Shown one piece after another: positions 15,145-27,200 of a DNA stretch of 64,000 bases. The stretch is taken from contig MU400605.1 of the NCBI GenBank assembly GCA_022578965.1, positions 1 through 64,000 on the forward strand. Direction: 5' to 3'. The notes below the pieces were generated by a model. The model did no database searches. It saw only the letters and a program-made list of their open reading frames with translations, and was not told the DNA's origin. The translations under genes were made by a program, and so were the position numbers. The DNA comes from Xylaria sp. FL1777 (taxonomy: Eukaryota > Ascomycota > Sordariomycetes > Xylariales > Xylariaceae). Within the stretch, counting starts at the first letter, position 1. Each line of letters begins with the position of its first letter.

Positions 15145-15504
15145 TATAATAGTAGCAATACTAAAAATATAATATAAAGAACTAATTATACCTTATATTC
15201 TAAGAAAATATTCTACTTAAAAAAAAAAAAAAAAAAAAAAAAAACTACTTTATATATTTTTAATAGCAATATATAAACAACTTATATAATGTTTACATAG
15301 CTTACTTATAGCAACCATTTATTATACCTTTAATAAAATCAATAAAACAATAAGCTATGCATAAGCTACTATATGTTCTTTTTTATAAAGTATATATTTA
15401 ACACTTTAACGTAGTATAGCTATAGCTTTAGCTATAAGTAAACCATAACTTTAATAAACTAGCAAGCTATAACTTTAGCTATAAGCAAGCTATAAGCTAT
15501 TACA
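15145..15504. repeat. Right LTR of element B (360 bp)
   Basis: Partner of 404-761 in direct orientation. Here the 5' TG has become TA while the 3' CA is preserved (ATTACA), so the two copies together show the original TG...CA ends. A run of A at about 15221-15244 accounts for the small length difference. CAAGC follows immediately as target duplication. Confidence 0.88.
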
Positions 15505-18490
15505 CAAGCTTTAAATTATAGTTTTTAAGCTTTTTTGCTTTTAATAACTATTTTTTAATATAATTATGCTTTAATTAGCTAATAATATTTATAGTAGTTA
15601 TTTTTACATTTTTTTAAAATAATATTATAAGTATAATTAAAATTTTTTTTAAATATTGCAAATTTTTATAAATTTTTATAATAAACTATAATTATAACTA
15701 ATTATTTTAATTTATAAAAGTTTTATATTTTTATTTTTATAATTTATTTAAAAAACTAATTATTTTTTAGTTTATTAAGTAAATATTAATAGTAATAATA
15801 TATTATATAGCAATTTTATAATACTTTATTATGTTTTAAATTTTTTAAGCATAAAATATTATTATTATTTTTTATTATAGTTTTATTATAATAATAACTT
15901 TTAGTAATTAATTAAATTATTAGTTTTAGTTTTTAAAACATATTAGTTTTTATGCTAATTATTAATGCTTTTTTGTTTTATTACATTTAAAACAATTTAA
16001 GCTATAAAAATATTTTGTTTATTTTTATTAGTTTTTTTTTTGTAGTATTTTTTATAGCTTTTAATTTTATTTGTTTTTGCTTTAAAGTTTTATAAATTTT
16101 ATTTTTTTAAGTTTATTTAACAACTAAATATTTTAATAGTTTATAATTAGTTTAATAATTATATTATTTATAATTATAGTTTTGTTTTTTTAAATATAAT
16201 TTTTTTTTAAGCTATATTTTAAACTTTAGTAGTTTAAAGTTTTTATAGTTTTATAAATTTGCTAACTATGTTAATTTATTATTTTTTATTGTTTATTATT
16301 TTTAATTAAACTATTTTTTTAAGTTATATATTAAATAATTTTAATTGTTTATATAGCAAATATATTTTTTTATAATTTGTTTTAATAATTATAAAGCTTT
16401 TAAATAATATTTGTATATTTGTTTATTTTAATTTATATAAATAAAACATTTAAATTTATTTAATATAGCACTTTTGTTTTAACTTAAAATAGCAACTTTA
16501 TATTTTTGCTTTAAAAACGTATTTTTTAAATTGCTTTGTTATTTTTTATTGTTTTAAACTTTTATAACTTATATTTTTTTTTTAAGTTAAGGAATTTTTT
16601 TTTTTATAGCTTTTTTTTTTGTTCTTTTTCTTAAATTAGCATTATTTTTAAAAGTGTTTTTTTTTTCTATAGTTATAATATTTAACTTTAAATATATTTT
16701 AAAATTGTTATTTTTAAACTTTACTAATTTGCTTAAACCTTTGTTTAATACTTTTTTAAATATTTTTTTTTTATTTTTTTTAGTTTTTTTAGTTTTAAAA
16801 TACTAATTAAATAATTATTAATTAATTATAATAGCTATATTAATATACATATTAATTTTTGCTAGTTTATTTATTTTATATAATTTGTTTTAAACTTAAG
16901 TTTTAAGTTTATTATAAAATAAGTAAAATAATATAAGTTTAAGCAATTTTAAAATTATTGCTAATTATTTAAATTTTATAGCATAATTTATTGCTGCTTT
17001 TATTTGTTTTAAGCAATAAAGTGCTTTTTTTGTATGTTTTACTTTTTAAGTATTTTTAAATAATGTTTTTATTTAATTTTTAAACTTAATATAATTTTTA
17101 AAAATTTCTTTTATTTTTAGTTTAAAATTAGTTAACTTATTAGCTTTTAGAAAATCTTTTAAAATAAGTTAAAACTATTCTAATATTTTTTTTAACAAAA
17201 ATTATAAAGTAATTATTATTTTTTAGTTCTTTTTTATAATAGTAGTAAAATATTATTTTAAATAAAGTTTAACATAAATTAAAAAAGCTTTTATATTTAT
17301 AAATTTATTATAAAGCTTTAAAGCAATAAATTTAAAACTTTTAATGTTTAACATTTTTAATATTATAAATAATTTTAATAATAAAAGCAATAATAATAGT
17401 AAAAAATTAAGTTTTTTATTTTAAATTATTACTTTAAGTATAGTAATAGTAATAATAAGCATTAAGTTTACTAATAATAATATTAGTATTAGTTATAGTA
17501 TAATTACTTATTTAAAGCTTTAATTTATTATTATAATAGTAATTATTATTACTGCTTTAATTATTATAACTAATATTTATGCTAGTTTAAAAGTTATAAC
17601 GCTTAATATTTAAGCTATTTTTTAAGTTAAAGCAACTAGTTTGTTTTATAGCACTAATATTAACATTAGTTTTTTTTTACTACTGCTGCTTAATTTTTTT
17701 TTTTTTGCTACTGCTTTTTTTCTAATAAAAGTAACTAATAAAAATATTAAAGTTTATTATTTTAGTACGTTATTAGTTCTAAAAGTTTTTAAAATCTTTA
17801 AACTTAATTTTTAACTTTTTGTTTTTAGTAATATAACCTAAATTTAGTTTTATTAGTTATTAAGTAAAATTTATTTATGTAATGCTATTTAGCATTTTTG
17901 TTTTTTAAATATCTTTTTAGTATACTTTTAAAAGTTTGTTTTATAAATTGCTTATTATTTAACTTTTTATATTAGTATTTATTTTTATATATTAAGTTTT
18001 ATTAATTAAAAAGCTATTAAAGTATAATAAACTTATTATATATTAATATAACAGGTTTATTTTTAAGGTTTTAATTTGTAGGTAATAATAAAATTTTTAA
18101 CAATAGTCCGTTAAAAAGGTTTTTAAGGTATTTTTACTACTATGCATTAATAGGAGTTTTAAAGGATTAAAAGTAATAAATATATTAGTGCTTAGCAATT
18201 ATAAGAAATTAATAGCTAAAAAACTAGAACTAAATAAGTAACTAGATATAAAAAGTGCATAATTATATAAACAAAGAAAAGATAAAAAAAGTAGTAACTT
18301 TTTTTAAATTACTGCAAGTTTAATAAGCATTAAATTATTGTAAGCCTAGTAAGCCTTAAATTACTGTAAGCCTAGTAAGCTAGGTGAGTTATTACGTGAC
18401 TTTAGCTTTAGCTAGCAAAAAAAGAGGTGCAAAGTATGTATAAAGGCATCGGGCTGCTCTAAAGGCTACCCTTGTGCTAATTTCGTAACA
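15505..18490. mobile_element. LTR element A, copy 1, internal part right of the nested insertion plus LTR
   Basis: The alignment to copy 2 resumes exactly at the duplicated CAAGC: 15505 to about 17067 matches 34196-35767, and about 17051-18490 matches 38306-39767. The break in the second copy is caused by element D2. The last 476 bp (18015-18490) are the LTR. Internal sequence includes a low-complexity stretch at about 17,370-17,700 that also appears in the other copies. The reading direction is undetermined because no polypurine tract or primer site survives clearly. Confidence 0.8.
18015..18490. repeat. LTR of element A (476 bp, three 26-bp internal repeats)
   Basis: It begins TATTAAAGTATAATAAACTT (from an original TG start, see 29502) and ends GCTAATTTCGTAACA. 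Within it, a 26-bp unit of the form AAATTACTGTAAGCCTAGTA followed by AGCCTT is repeated three times at 18305-18381; the other LTR copies have four, which explains their extra 26 bp. The last 90 bases are much less mutated than the rest and contain ACGTGAC and a TATA-like GTATAAAGG. Confidence 0.85.
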
Positions 18491-19637
18491 ATAATCTTAA
18501 TAATAAAAGCAGTAATAATAGTAAAAAGTTAAGTTTTTTATTTTAAGTTAGTACTTTAAGTATAGCAGTAATAAAAATAAGCGTTAAGTTTGCTAATAAT
18601 AATATTAATATTAATTATAATATAATTATTTATTTAAAGCTTTAACTTATTGTTATAATAATAATTATTATTATTGCTTTAATTACTATAGTTAGTATTT
18701 ATGCTAGTTTAAAAGTTATAGCGCTTAATATTTAAGCTGTTTTTTAAGTTAAAATAACTAGTTTGCTTTATAGCACTAGTATTAATATTAGTTCTTTTTT
18801 ATTACTGCTGCTTAACTTTTTTTTTTTTGCTATTGCTTTTTTTTTAATAAAAATAGCTAGTAAAAATGCTAAAGTTTGTTGTTTTAATATGTTGCTAGTT
18901 TTAAAAGTTTTTAAAATCTTTGAATTTAATTTTTAACTTTTTGTTTTTAGTAATATAACCTAGATTTAGTTTATTAGTTATTAAATAAAGTTTATTTATA
19001 TAATGCTATTTAGTATTTTTGTCTTTTAAATATCTCTTTAATATACTTTTAAAAGTTTATTTTATAAATTGTTTATTACTTAACTCTTTATACTAGTATT
19101 TGTTTTTATATGTTAAATCTTATTAATTAAAAAGCTATTAAAATATAACAAACTTATTATATATTAATATAATAGGTTTGCTTTTAAAGTTTTAATTTGT
19201 AAATAATAATAAAATTCTTAATAGTAGTTCATTAAAAAGGTTTTTAAAGTACTTTTATTACTATATATTAATAAAGGTTTTAAAGGATTAAAAGTAATAA
19301 ATATATTAGTGCTTAGCAATTATAAAAAATTAATAGCTAAAAAACTAAAACTAAGTAAATAACTAAATACAAAAAGTACATAATTATATAAACAAAAAAA
19401 AAGTAAAAAAAGTAATAACCTCTTTTAAATTATTATAAGTCTAATAAGCATTAAATTATTGTAAGCTTAGTAAGCCTTAAATTACTGTAAGCTTAATAAG
19501 CTTTAAATCACCGTAAGCCTAGTAAGCCAAATAAGTTATCACGTGACTTCGGCTCTAGTTAGCAAAAGAAAAGGTGCAAAGTATATATAAAAGCATCAAG
19601 CTGCTTTAAAGGCCACCCCTGTGCCAATTTTATAACA
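18491..19637. repeat. Tandem duplicate of the 3' part of element A, including a second LTR
   Basis: The sequence restarts directly after the LTR end (GTAACA) at a point matching 17369 and runs again through the internal 3' part and a full LTR. Units 17369-18490 (1,122 bp) and 18491-19637 (1,147 bp) are head-to-tail; the difference is essentially one extra 26-bp repeat in the second LTR. Unequal recombination between LTR-containing copies, or an insertion followed by deletion, would give this. No target duplication is recognisable at the right end (ACTTA). Confidence 0.8.
19136..19637. repeat. LTR of element A (502 bp, four 26-bp internal repeats)
   Basis: Starts TATTAAAATATAACAAACTT and ends GCCAATTTTATAACA. 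The 26-bp units lie at 19427-19529. Its last 140 bases keep an unusual amount of GC, including TATCACGTGACTTCGGC and GCCACCCCTGTGCC, and a TATA-like ATATATAAAAGC. Confidence 0.85.
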
Positions 19638-22029
19638 ACTTAATTCTTAAAACTATTGTTTTTATAAATAATAAAAAAAAGCTTATTATTACGCGCTATT
19701 TTTTAATAATATAGCTTTAAAAATTAAAGTTTATTTTAACTAAAATAAAGCGTTTTATTTAAAAATATAATATAAATATACGTTTTAATAACTAATAGTA
19801 ATTATATAATAAGTTTATAAAGGTAGATTTTTTTTATTAAATTATGCTTGCTATTATAGCTTTTAAAATAAAAATAAATATTTATACCATAATATGTATT
19901 ATTTAGTTTAGCTTTGTTACTTTTAAAAACTTTTTAAACTTGTTATAAAAGTTTAGCTAAGCTATTTAAAATAATATAACATAAAAAATAGCATTTTTTT
20001 TTGCTTTTTATTAGTATTTTAATTTATTAAAAGCACAAAAAGTTAAGCCTTTTAAACTAAAGCGTAAAAAAAAGCTACTAAAAAACAATCGAAATAATTT
20101 ATGCTTTATAATAAACATAAGTAATAATGCGTTAAAAAGCTTAACGTTTAGCTATATATAATTTGCACTATTAAACTATTAATTAATTATAACTAATAAG
20201 CTTAAAAATAAAAATAATTTAATAATTAACTTTAAACTAAAATAGTTTAAGCTAGTTAAGCTTACTAAATAAATTAAAGCTAAACTAAAGTTTAAAAATA
20301 AGCTATAAGCTATTTAACTAAATATATATAGGTTTATAAATGTAAAATGCTTTAAAAAATATACTTTATAGTTTTTATAGTAGCTAAATAATAAAAATAT
20401 TAAAAAGCAAAAAAATATATAATAAAAAATATGCTATAATTTATATTATTATAACTTTAACTAACTACTAAAGTTACTACTAAAAATATATTAGTAGTTT
20501 ATGCTTTAAAAAAAAATTATTTTTTAGTTTTTATAATAAAAGCTTTAAAAATTTTATATAAAACATTTTATAAACTTATATTAATACTTAAACTTTATTA
20601 TTAATAATATAGCAAAATATTTTATGCTAAAAAAAGTTTAATAATATATTACTGCTATATTTAATAAAGTAATTAATATAAATATTATGTTTTTTTTAGT
20701 TTATAATGTTATAAAAATATTTAAATAAAATAAATAAAAAAAATATAGCTATATTTTATATGCTAAGCTTTTTATAATATATTAGTATGCTTTTAATAAG
20801 CATGCTAAGCATTTTATAAATAAAGCATAAATTAAAAATACTACTAAAAACATATTTTGTTTAACCTTAAAATTAATACTAAAAATGCAAATAAAGCAGC
20901 AGTTAAATATTTATTAAACGCTTAATATATAATTAAGCTAGTTAGCTTTATGTTTAATAGTAGCTATAACTTTTGTTTTATTGTTTTTAGTAAAACTAAT
21001 TATAATTATATTATTTTTAAGTGCTTTTTTTATATATATAAATATATTACTAGCTATAAATTCACTAGTATAATTTAAACTACTAAAGCACAATAAAAAA
21101 TTGCTAGCAAATAATAGTTCTAAAAGGTTAAAAAAAAAGCAAAAAAAATAAAACGTATATAATATTTTGCGCTAATTTATATTTAGCTATAGTTCTTTAG
21201 TTTTTTATTTTTTTTTTTTTTTATTTTTTTATAATTAAAAGTATATAGCTGCTATTTTTTATTACTTTTAATAAATAGCTTATTTTTATTAGCTAAACTT
21301 AATATGTTTTGCTATATTAAAACTTTAGTTAGTTAAACAACTTTAGTATTAAACTTATTAATTTTAATATTAGCAAATTGTTGCTTTTTTTTTATTAATA
21401 AATTTAGTGCATTAAAAAGATTATATAACGTAGTATAGCTATTAGTATGTTTTTTAATATTACTATTAATATATATTTTGCAAGCATATTTAATAATATT
21501 TTAGTTAATAAAAAAAAAAGTATGCTGCTTATTTTAATATATTTAAAAAAACTATTTTATACTATTATAAATTAAAGCAATATAAAAGCTTATAATAGTT
21601 AATTAATTAAATATAATAAAAATATTTTATGTAAAACTTTTGTTATTTTTTATATTAATTGCAAAAATACTATTAATATGCTTTAAAGCTAAATTAATAG
21701 CTTTTTATTTGCTTTTAGCTATAATATACTAAATAAAGCTTAACTGTAGTATTTTTATTGCAAGTTTTAGTTTTATAACATTAAAATAAAGTAATTAAGC
21801 AAAATATAACATTTTTAATTTATAGTTACTAAACTTTCTTTTATAAAAAAAAATAAAAAAATAAAAAATAATTTAATATAGCACTTTATAATTGCTAAGC
21901 TAAACTACTATAGTTATTATAAGTAAATATTTTATAATATTTATATATTAATAATAGCTTTAAAACTTAATATTAATTAATTTGCTTTTGTTTTAAATAT
22001 ATTTTTTTGTTTAATTTATATATTTTAAC
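19638..22029. other. RIP-degraded repeat sequence of unknown family, left of D1
   Basis: AT-rich and strongly mutated like its surroundings, but with no alignment I could find to elements A, B or C. It is the left flank of the LINE-like insertion D1, so the host sequence continues at 24253. The + strand is richer in A than in T here, the opposite of element A. No terminal repeats or coding sequence are recognised. Confidence 0.5.
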
Positions 22030-22043
22030 TATTAAAACTATAA

Positions 22044-24238
22044 CACTTGTAGCATACTAAAAAAGCAAACAAATTTTCAATTAGGCTACTAGTTATTGCG
22101 CAACTTAAAAAAAGCACATGGGATAGCTAAATAAGTTCTAAATACAGGAAGGCTTAGCTATTATAACATGGCTAAAAAACTGATTAAGTTATAAGCAGCT
22201 ATAAAAACACAAAAACAAAAGCTTTTAAACATAAAACAAAAACAGCTAAACATTAATATTAGCTTTTCTTTAAGCTAAAAAAAGTTTACTATAACTATAA
22301 AGCAAGAGCTAAAGCAGCTATTATAAAGCTATTTGCTACTTATAGTTTTAAAAAAGCTGCTTATTATAAGCTTACGTTTATAAACTTTAAAGTAAAGCAT
22401 AACATAATAAAGTACTAAAAACAGCAATACAAAATTACAAATATAAAACTACAAAAATTAAAAAGCATATATTATAAAAAAGCAAAGCAATTAAGCAATT
22501 TTATTAAGCATTAAACACTAAAATTTTACTAAAACTTTTAGCTACTAAATATATAATAATGCTAACCCTTAAAGGTTATATAAACACCTTTTAATTAGCT
22601 TATTTATATAAAACCTTTAGCTTTTTTACTTGCTGCAGCTTTTTTTGCTTTTTTAATTATAACTTAAAGTTGCATACTAGCTATAAATGCAGCTTAAATA
22701 TTTTTATTAGTACAAAAACAGCATGTAGCTATACAAGCTTTAACAAACAATTAAAGTTTTTTATTAATTTTTTTAAGCTAAAAAATTATTAGTAGCACTT
22801 AAAATTAAAAAAACTTTAATAGTTAAAATAAGCATAAAGTAAAGCTTAAAAACGTATAAATATTAATATAATTAAAAGTACTTATAAAATTATAACTATT
22901 ACTTTTAGCGCTTACTTTGCTTTTTTTGTATTATAAGCATTTAGCAGATTTGCTAATAATATTACAAGCGCAAAAGTTATTAATGTTTTTATATAGTTAG
23001 CATAAAAAAAACAGCAATAAAAAGTATATAATATATTACTATAATATAAGCAATATAGTAGTAGTATAGTTTAAGTATTTTAGCATGCTTAATAAATATA
23101 AATTTTAAAGCTGTTAGCAATACTTTAACGTAAAGCACTAAAGCACTTACTTTTATTTTAAGAATTAGCATTATAGCAAAAAAGCATAACAATAAGCAGT
23201 TATAAAAGCTTAAACTATATAATAGTAAACTATTAGCTACTTTGTTTAATATTATAAATTAAATAACTAGTAAAAACTATAGCAAAATAACTTATAACCT
23301 TAAATGTATAAGCTTAATACTAATTAGCACACATACTTAAGCTAAGCTAGTTATAAATACGTACTATAAAAAGCATAGTAGCTATAACAAAATAAATTTT
23401 TGTATAACTATAATATATTAGCAATTAATTATATTACGAACTAAATACTTTAATATATTAAAGCAAACATAAGTTAAACATGTAGTAATAGTAGTAATAA
23501 AAGTAGTAAAATTAATAGTTAAAAAAGAAAAAGATTAGCATAAATAGCTAAGTAAAATAATTTACTACTTATTGCTACTTTATATTGCTTAATATATAAG
23601 CTATTTATAAGCTATGTTTATTTAATAAGCTTACTATAAAAAGTATAAAAGCAGCTTAAAAAATAAATATATAAAAGGTAAACTAAAAAGTAATAAACAA
23701 TTAACTTTGCTTATAACTTAGTTATAACTTAGTTATAAAAAAACTAATGCAGCAAAAAGCTAGCAGTAATACTAAAGCAAGCAAACTATAATGCACTAGC
23801 AATACAATAAAAAAAGGTTTAAAAAAAAACTAAAAAAAAAAAGCAGCATATTTAGCTAAATAAGTGCTAAAACTAAAAAAACTACTGCAAGCAGCACAAA
23901 GCAAGCAGCAATACTAAAGCAAGCAAACTATAGAGCAAAAAAAATACAGAAAAAAAAAAACTATGAAATAACTACATAAAGGTATATATACTTAGTTAAT
24001 AGCATAATACAAGTAAACAAACAACCTAAAAGCAAAAAAGTAAAAAGTAAAGCACTTAATAAAATCGTAGCAAAACTAATGCAACTTAAAAGTAAATATA
24101 AAATGTTTTTACCTAGCTACTAAAAAAAAAGTAAGCTGCTTATAGCTTGCTTTTAACTTATAAGCATAGTTTTTACCTATATATATAAGAAATAAAAACT
24201 AGTATAGCTAATAGGCCGTTAGCTTAAATAATACAATA
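22044..24238 (+). mobile_element. LINE-like element D1, RIP-degraded, 14-bp target duplication
   Basis: The reverse complement of 35768-37963 aligns along the whole element. A 14-bp direct repeat, TATTAAAACTATAA, lies on both sides (22030-22043 and 24239-24252). Target duplications of variable length (14 bp here, 17 bp at D2) are typical of non-LTR retrotransposons; Tad of Neurospora makes duplications of this size. The right end, ending AATACAATA, is common to both copies and is taken as the 3' end. The left end differs between copies, as expected from 5' truncation. No reverse transcriptase motif can be read through the RIP damage, so the class rests on the flanks alone. Confidence 0.65.
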
Positions 24239-24252
24239 TATTAAAACTATAA

Positions 24253-27200
24253 AGCTGCAATTTTTTATTTAAATAATATAAAATTTCTGCTTTTTAATGT
24301 TATTTAAATATAGTTTAATTAAACTTTATTAAAAAATAATATACTAAATTTAACTAAGTTATAAATTAAAAACGTTAAAATATAAGCATAAAACTTATTA
24401 TATAATAATAATAAAGCTTAATAATATTAAACTTTATTTTTTTTAATATATTGCTTGCAGCTAAAGAATTATATGTTATATTTTACAAAAAAATCTTAAA
24501 AAGTTTAAAAAATTAATTAAATAAAATTTAGCGCAATATAAAAAAAAGCTAGTATAAAAAGCATTTATTGTTTATAGTTATATATATTGCTTGCTTTTAT
24601 TTAAACAGCTATTATAGCTTAAATAAAAAATATAGTTTTTTAATTTTTATATATTATTACAAGTTATTTATTATAGTTTTAATAATTTAAAATAATATAA
24701 AATAAAGTATTATAAACTTAATATATTTTAAATATTTTCTTTTTGTTTTTATAAATAACGGAAATTTACAAAATATAGCTAACGTTATTTTATAGTTATG
24801 CAATGTTTAAAAATAAAGCAAACCTTTTTAAATATAATAATTTAAATAAAAAACAAACAGCATAAATTAATAAATAATTAGTTGCTTTATTTATATAAGC
24901 TAAAGTTAGTATTAAGTAAAAAAAAAGCTATTTTTTTTTAAAAAAAGTAGTAATATACTATTATAACTATATAAATAAGCTAAACATATTTAAACTAGTA
25001 ATTATAAAACAATTAGTTAAATTTTATATAATATTTTTATAACTTATGCTAAAATTTTAAACACTATTTTTAAAGTTAAAATTATTATATATAAATATAG
25101 CACTTAAATTATAAATAATATGCTTTAAGTTAAGCTATATATTTATTAATTTAAATATTAAAACATTAGTTAATTAGCTATTATATATATAACTTTGTTT
25201 AATTATTTTATTTAACTGTTTTAAAATAAACTTATAGCTAATATATACTTTAAATTAAGCAAAAGTATTAATTACTTAAGTTTATGTGTTATTACTATAA
25301 AAATAAATGCTAATAAATTATTATAAAAAATTGCTTATTAAAAGTATATATACATTTAATAATGAAGCTATAATTATATATGCTTTAATAATATAAAAAA
25401 ACAGTATATTAGCTTTAATTGCGTTATAAAATTTACGCTTAGTTTGCTAATTTATAAAAATACCTAAAAAAAAAGCAGCAAAACATAAAAATGCGTTTTA
25501 AATTTAAAACCAAAAAAAACAAAATAACCTTTTAATTTATTATATATTATAAACATTTTTAATTTAGCAAAGCTTTTTACTAAAAGCTTTAAATGCTTTA
25601 AAATTAAATTTAGTAAAAGCTAATTATTTAAATAAAGTAAAAAGCTTGTTTTAAAATGCAAAAATATTAGCAATATTATAACTTGCATTATTTTCTTTAA
25701 ATTTTATTTAAATATTAGCTTTTTAAAAATACTATTAAACTTTAAAATTTTTTAATATATTAACTATTTTGCGCATTTATAGCTTTAATTAATTATTAAT
25801 TATAGTTTATAATAAAAGTTATTCTTTTAAAAACTAACAAAAATTATAGCCTTAATTATAATTATAATACTAGTACTTTTATATATTTATTATAACTTAT
25901 TGCTAGCATATAAAATCAGATTTTTTATTTAAGTTATTATTTTTATAATTAAAATTATCTTTAAAGTTAAAAGCAATAAAAATAATATTAAAAAAGTTAA
26001 TTAATTTAAATATAAAAAATAGCATAAACGCTAGTATAATAAACTATATAAGCAAGCAAAATAATCACAAAAAAAACAATAGTAAAAAAAACAATATTTC
26101 GGTTAAAAAATCTATAGTATGTAATATAACAAAAACTAAGCGTTAAAAAAATACAAAAAAAATATAACTATATACAAAATATAATAATTAATTAATTAAG
26201 TATAACTTTAAACAGATTTAAAGTTGCTACATAAATAAATTACAGTTTATCGTTTTTTAAATAAAAACGTAAGCAGAAAAATCAATATAGTTGCTTTAAA
26301 CTAAAATTCTAAGTTTGTATTAAAAAAGATAAAAAAAGTTATAATTAGTAAAAGAGTAATATAACTAAAGAAATATAAACGCAAAGACTATTCTAGTTTA
26401 AAGCACTTAAAATAAACATATAACTTTATAGCTACTGCTTAAATAACTAATTTAGCACTAACAAATGTTAAAAGTTTAAACTATAAAATTAAGTAATAAA
26501 TAAATAATTATAACCATAAATTAACATTTATACTTTTAGATTTAAGCTATATAAAACTATTTATTTTTATAAACAGCTTATTTACAAATAATACTAATAT
26601 AACTTTATAACTTGGATTTATTATTATATTTATAATAAAGCACTATATAAAAAAAAACCTAGCTTTTAAAATTAAAAAAAACATTATATATTAAAATTTT
26701 AGTAAGTATAAACAAGTAATATAAAGTATGCTAGCTAATAAATTATATAGCATAATAAATAGCTTTAATAATATTATAGCTTTTTATATAACGCTTTAAA
26801 AAATTATAGCTATGCTAAAAATACTTTTAATTTTTGCTATATTATATTTAAACTTAAAATTGTTATATAACTGTTTAATAAAGCTAAAAACTACTTAAAA
26901 AAAACGCTTTATAATTAATATTATAGTATTTAAAAAGTTATATAAAAAGAAAAAGATCTTTAAAGTATAATGAATTAATAGCAAAAATAATTTAGTTAAC
27001 GCGTTTATAAAAAAAACATTAAACTAAGCGCTAAAAACCCTAATATTTATAAACTAGCTAACTATATAAATAAAAGCATTTATAAAAAGAAAATAAAAAC
27101 AACTTTTATACAAACAAATTAAAAAAAAAGAATCAAAAAAATACTTTTGTATAAAAACTATTATAATAATTATATAATAAGTAAAAAAGCAATAAGCAAA

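Larger units (their letters stand above)
404..15504. mobile_element. LTR retrotransposon B, RIP-degraded and interrupted by element C
   Basis: The two ends are the same sequence of 358 and 360 bp in direct orientation, with TG...CA-type termini partly mutated by RIP (TGTAATAG at the left, ATTACA at the right). A perfect 5-bp target duplication, CAAGC, flanks them at 399-403 and 15505-15509. The empty site is visible in copy 2 of element A, where TAAGC at 34196-34200 joins the two flanks without insertion. The apparent length of 15.1 kb is inflated by element C at 4942-12797; without it B is about 7.2 kb, normal for a Gypsy- or Copia-type element. A pyrimidine tract just inside the left LTR (ATTCTTTTCTTTTATA) could be a minus-strand polypurine tract, hinting that B reads right to left. 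No gag-pol reading frame can be recovered, so the superfamily is unknown. Confidence 0.85.

Noticed and set aside
404..15504. A single giant 15-kb LTR retrotransposon
   Set aside because: The inner pair of 193-bp LTRs with its own flanking duplication shows that about half the length is a separate insertion.
26040..26560. Mutator-type transposase in the AT-rich stretch
   Set aside because: Some codons resemble a zinc-knuckle/HNH-like region after allowing for RIP stops, but too few residues survive to name a family.
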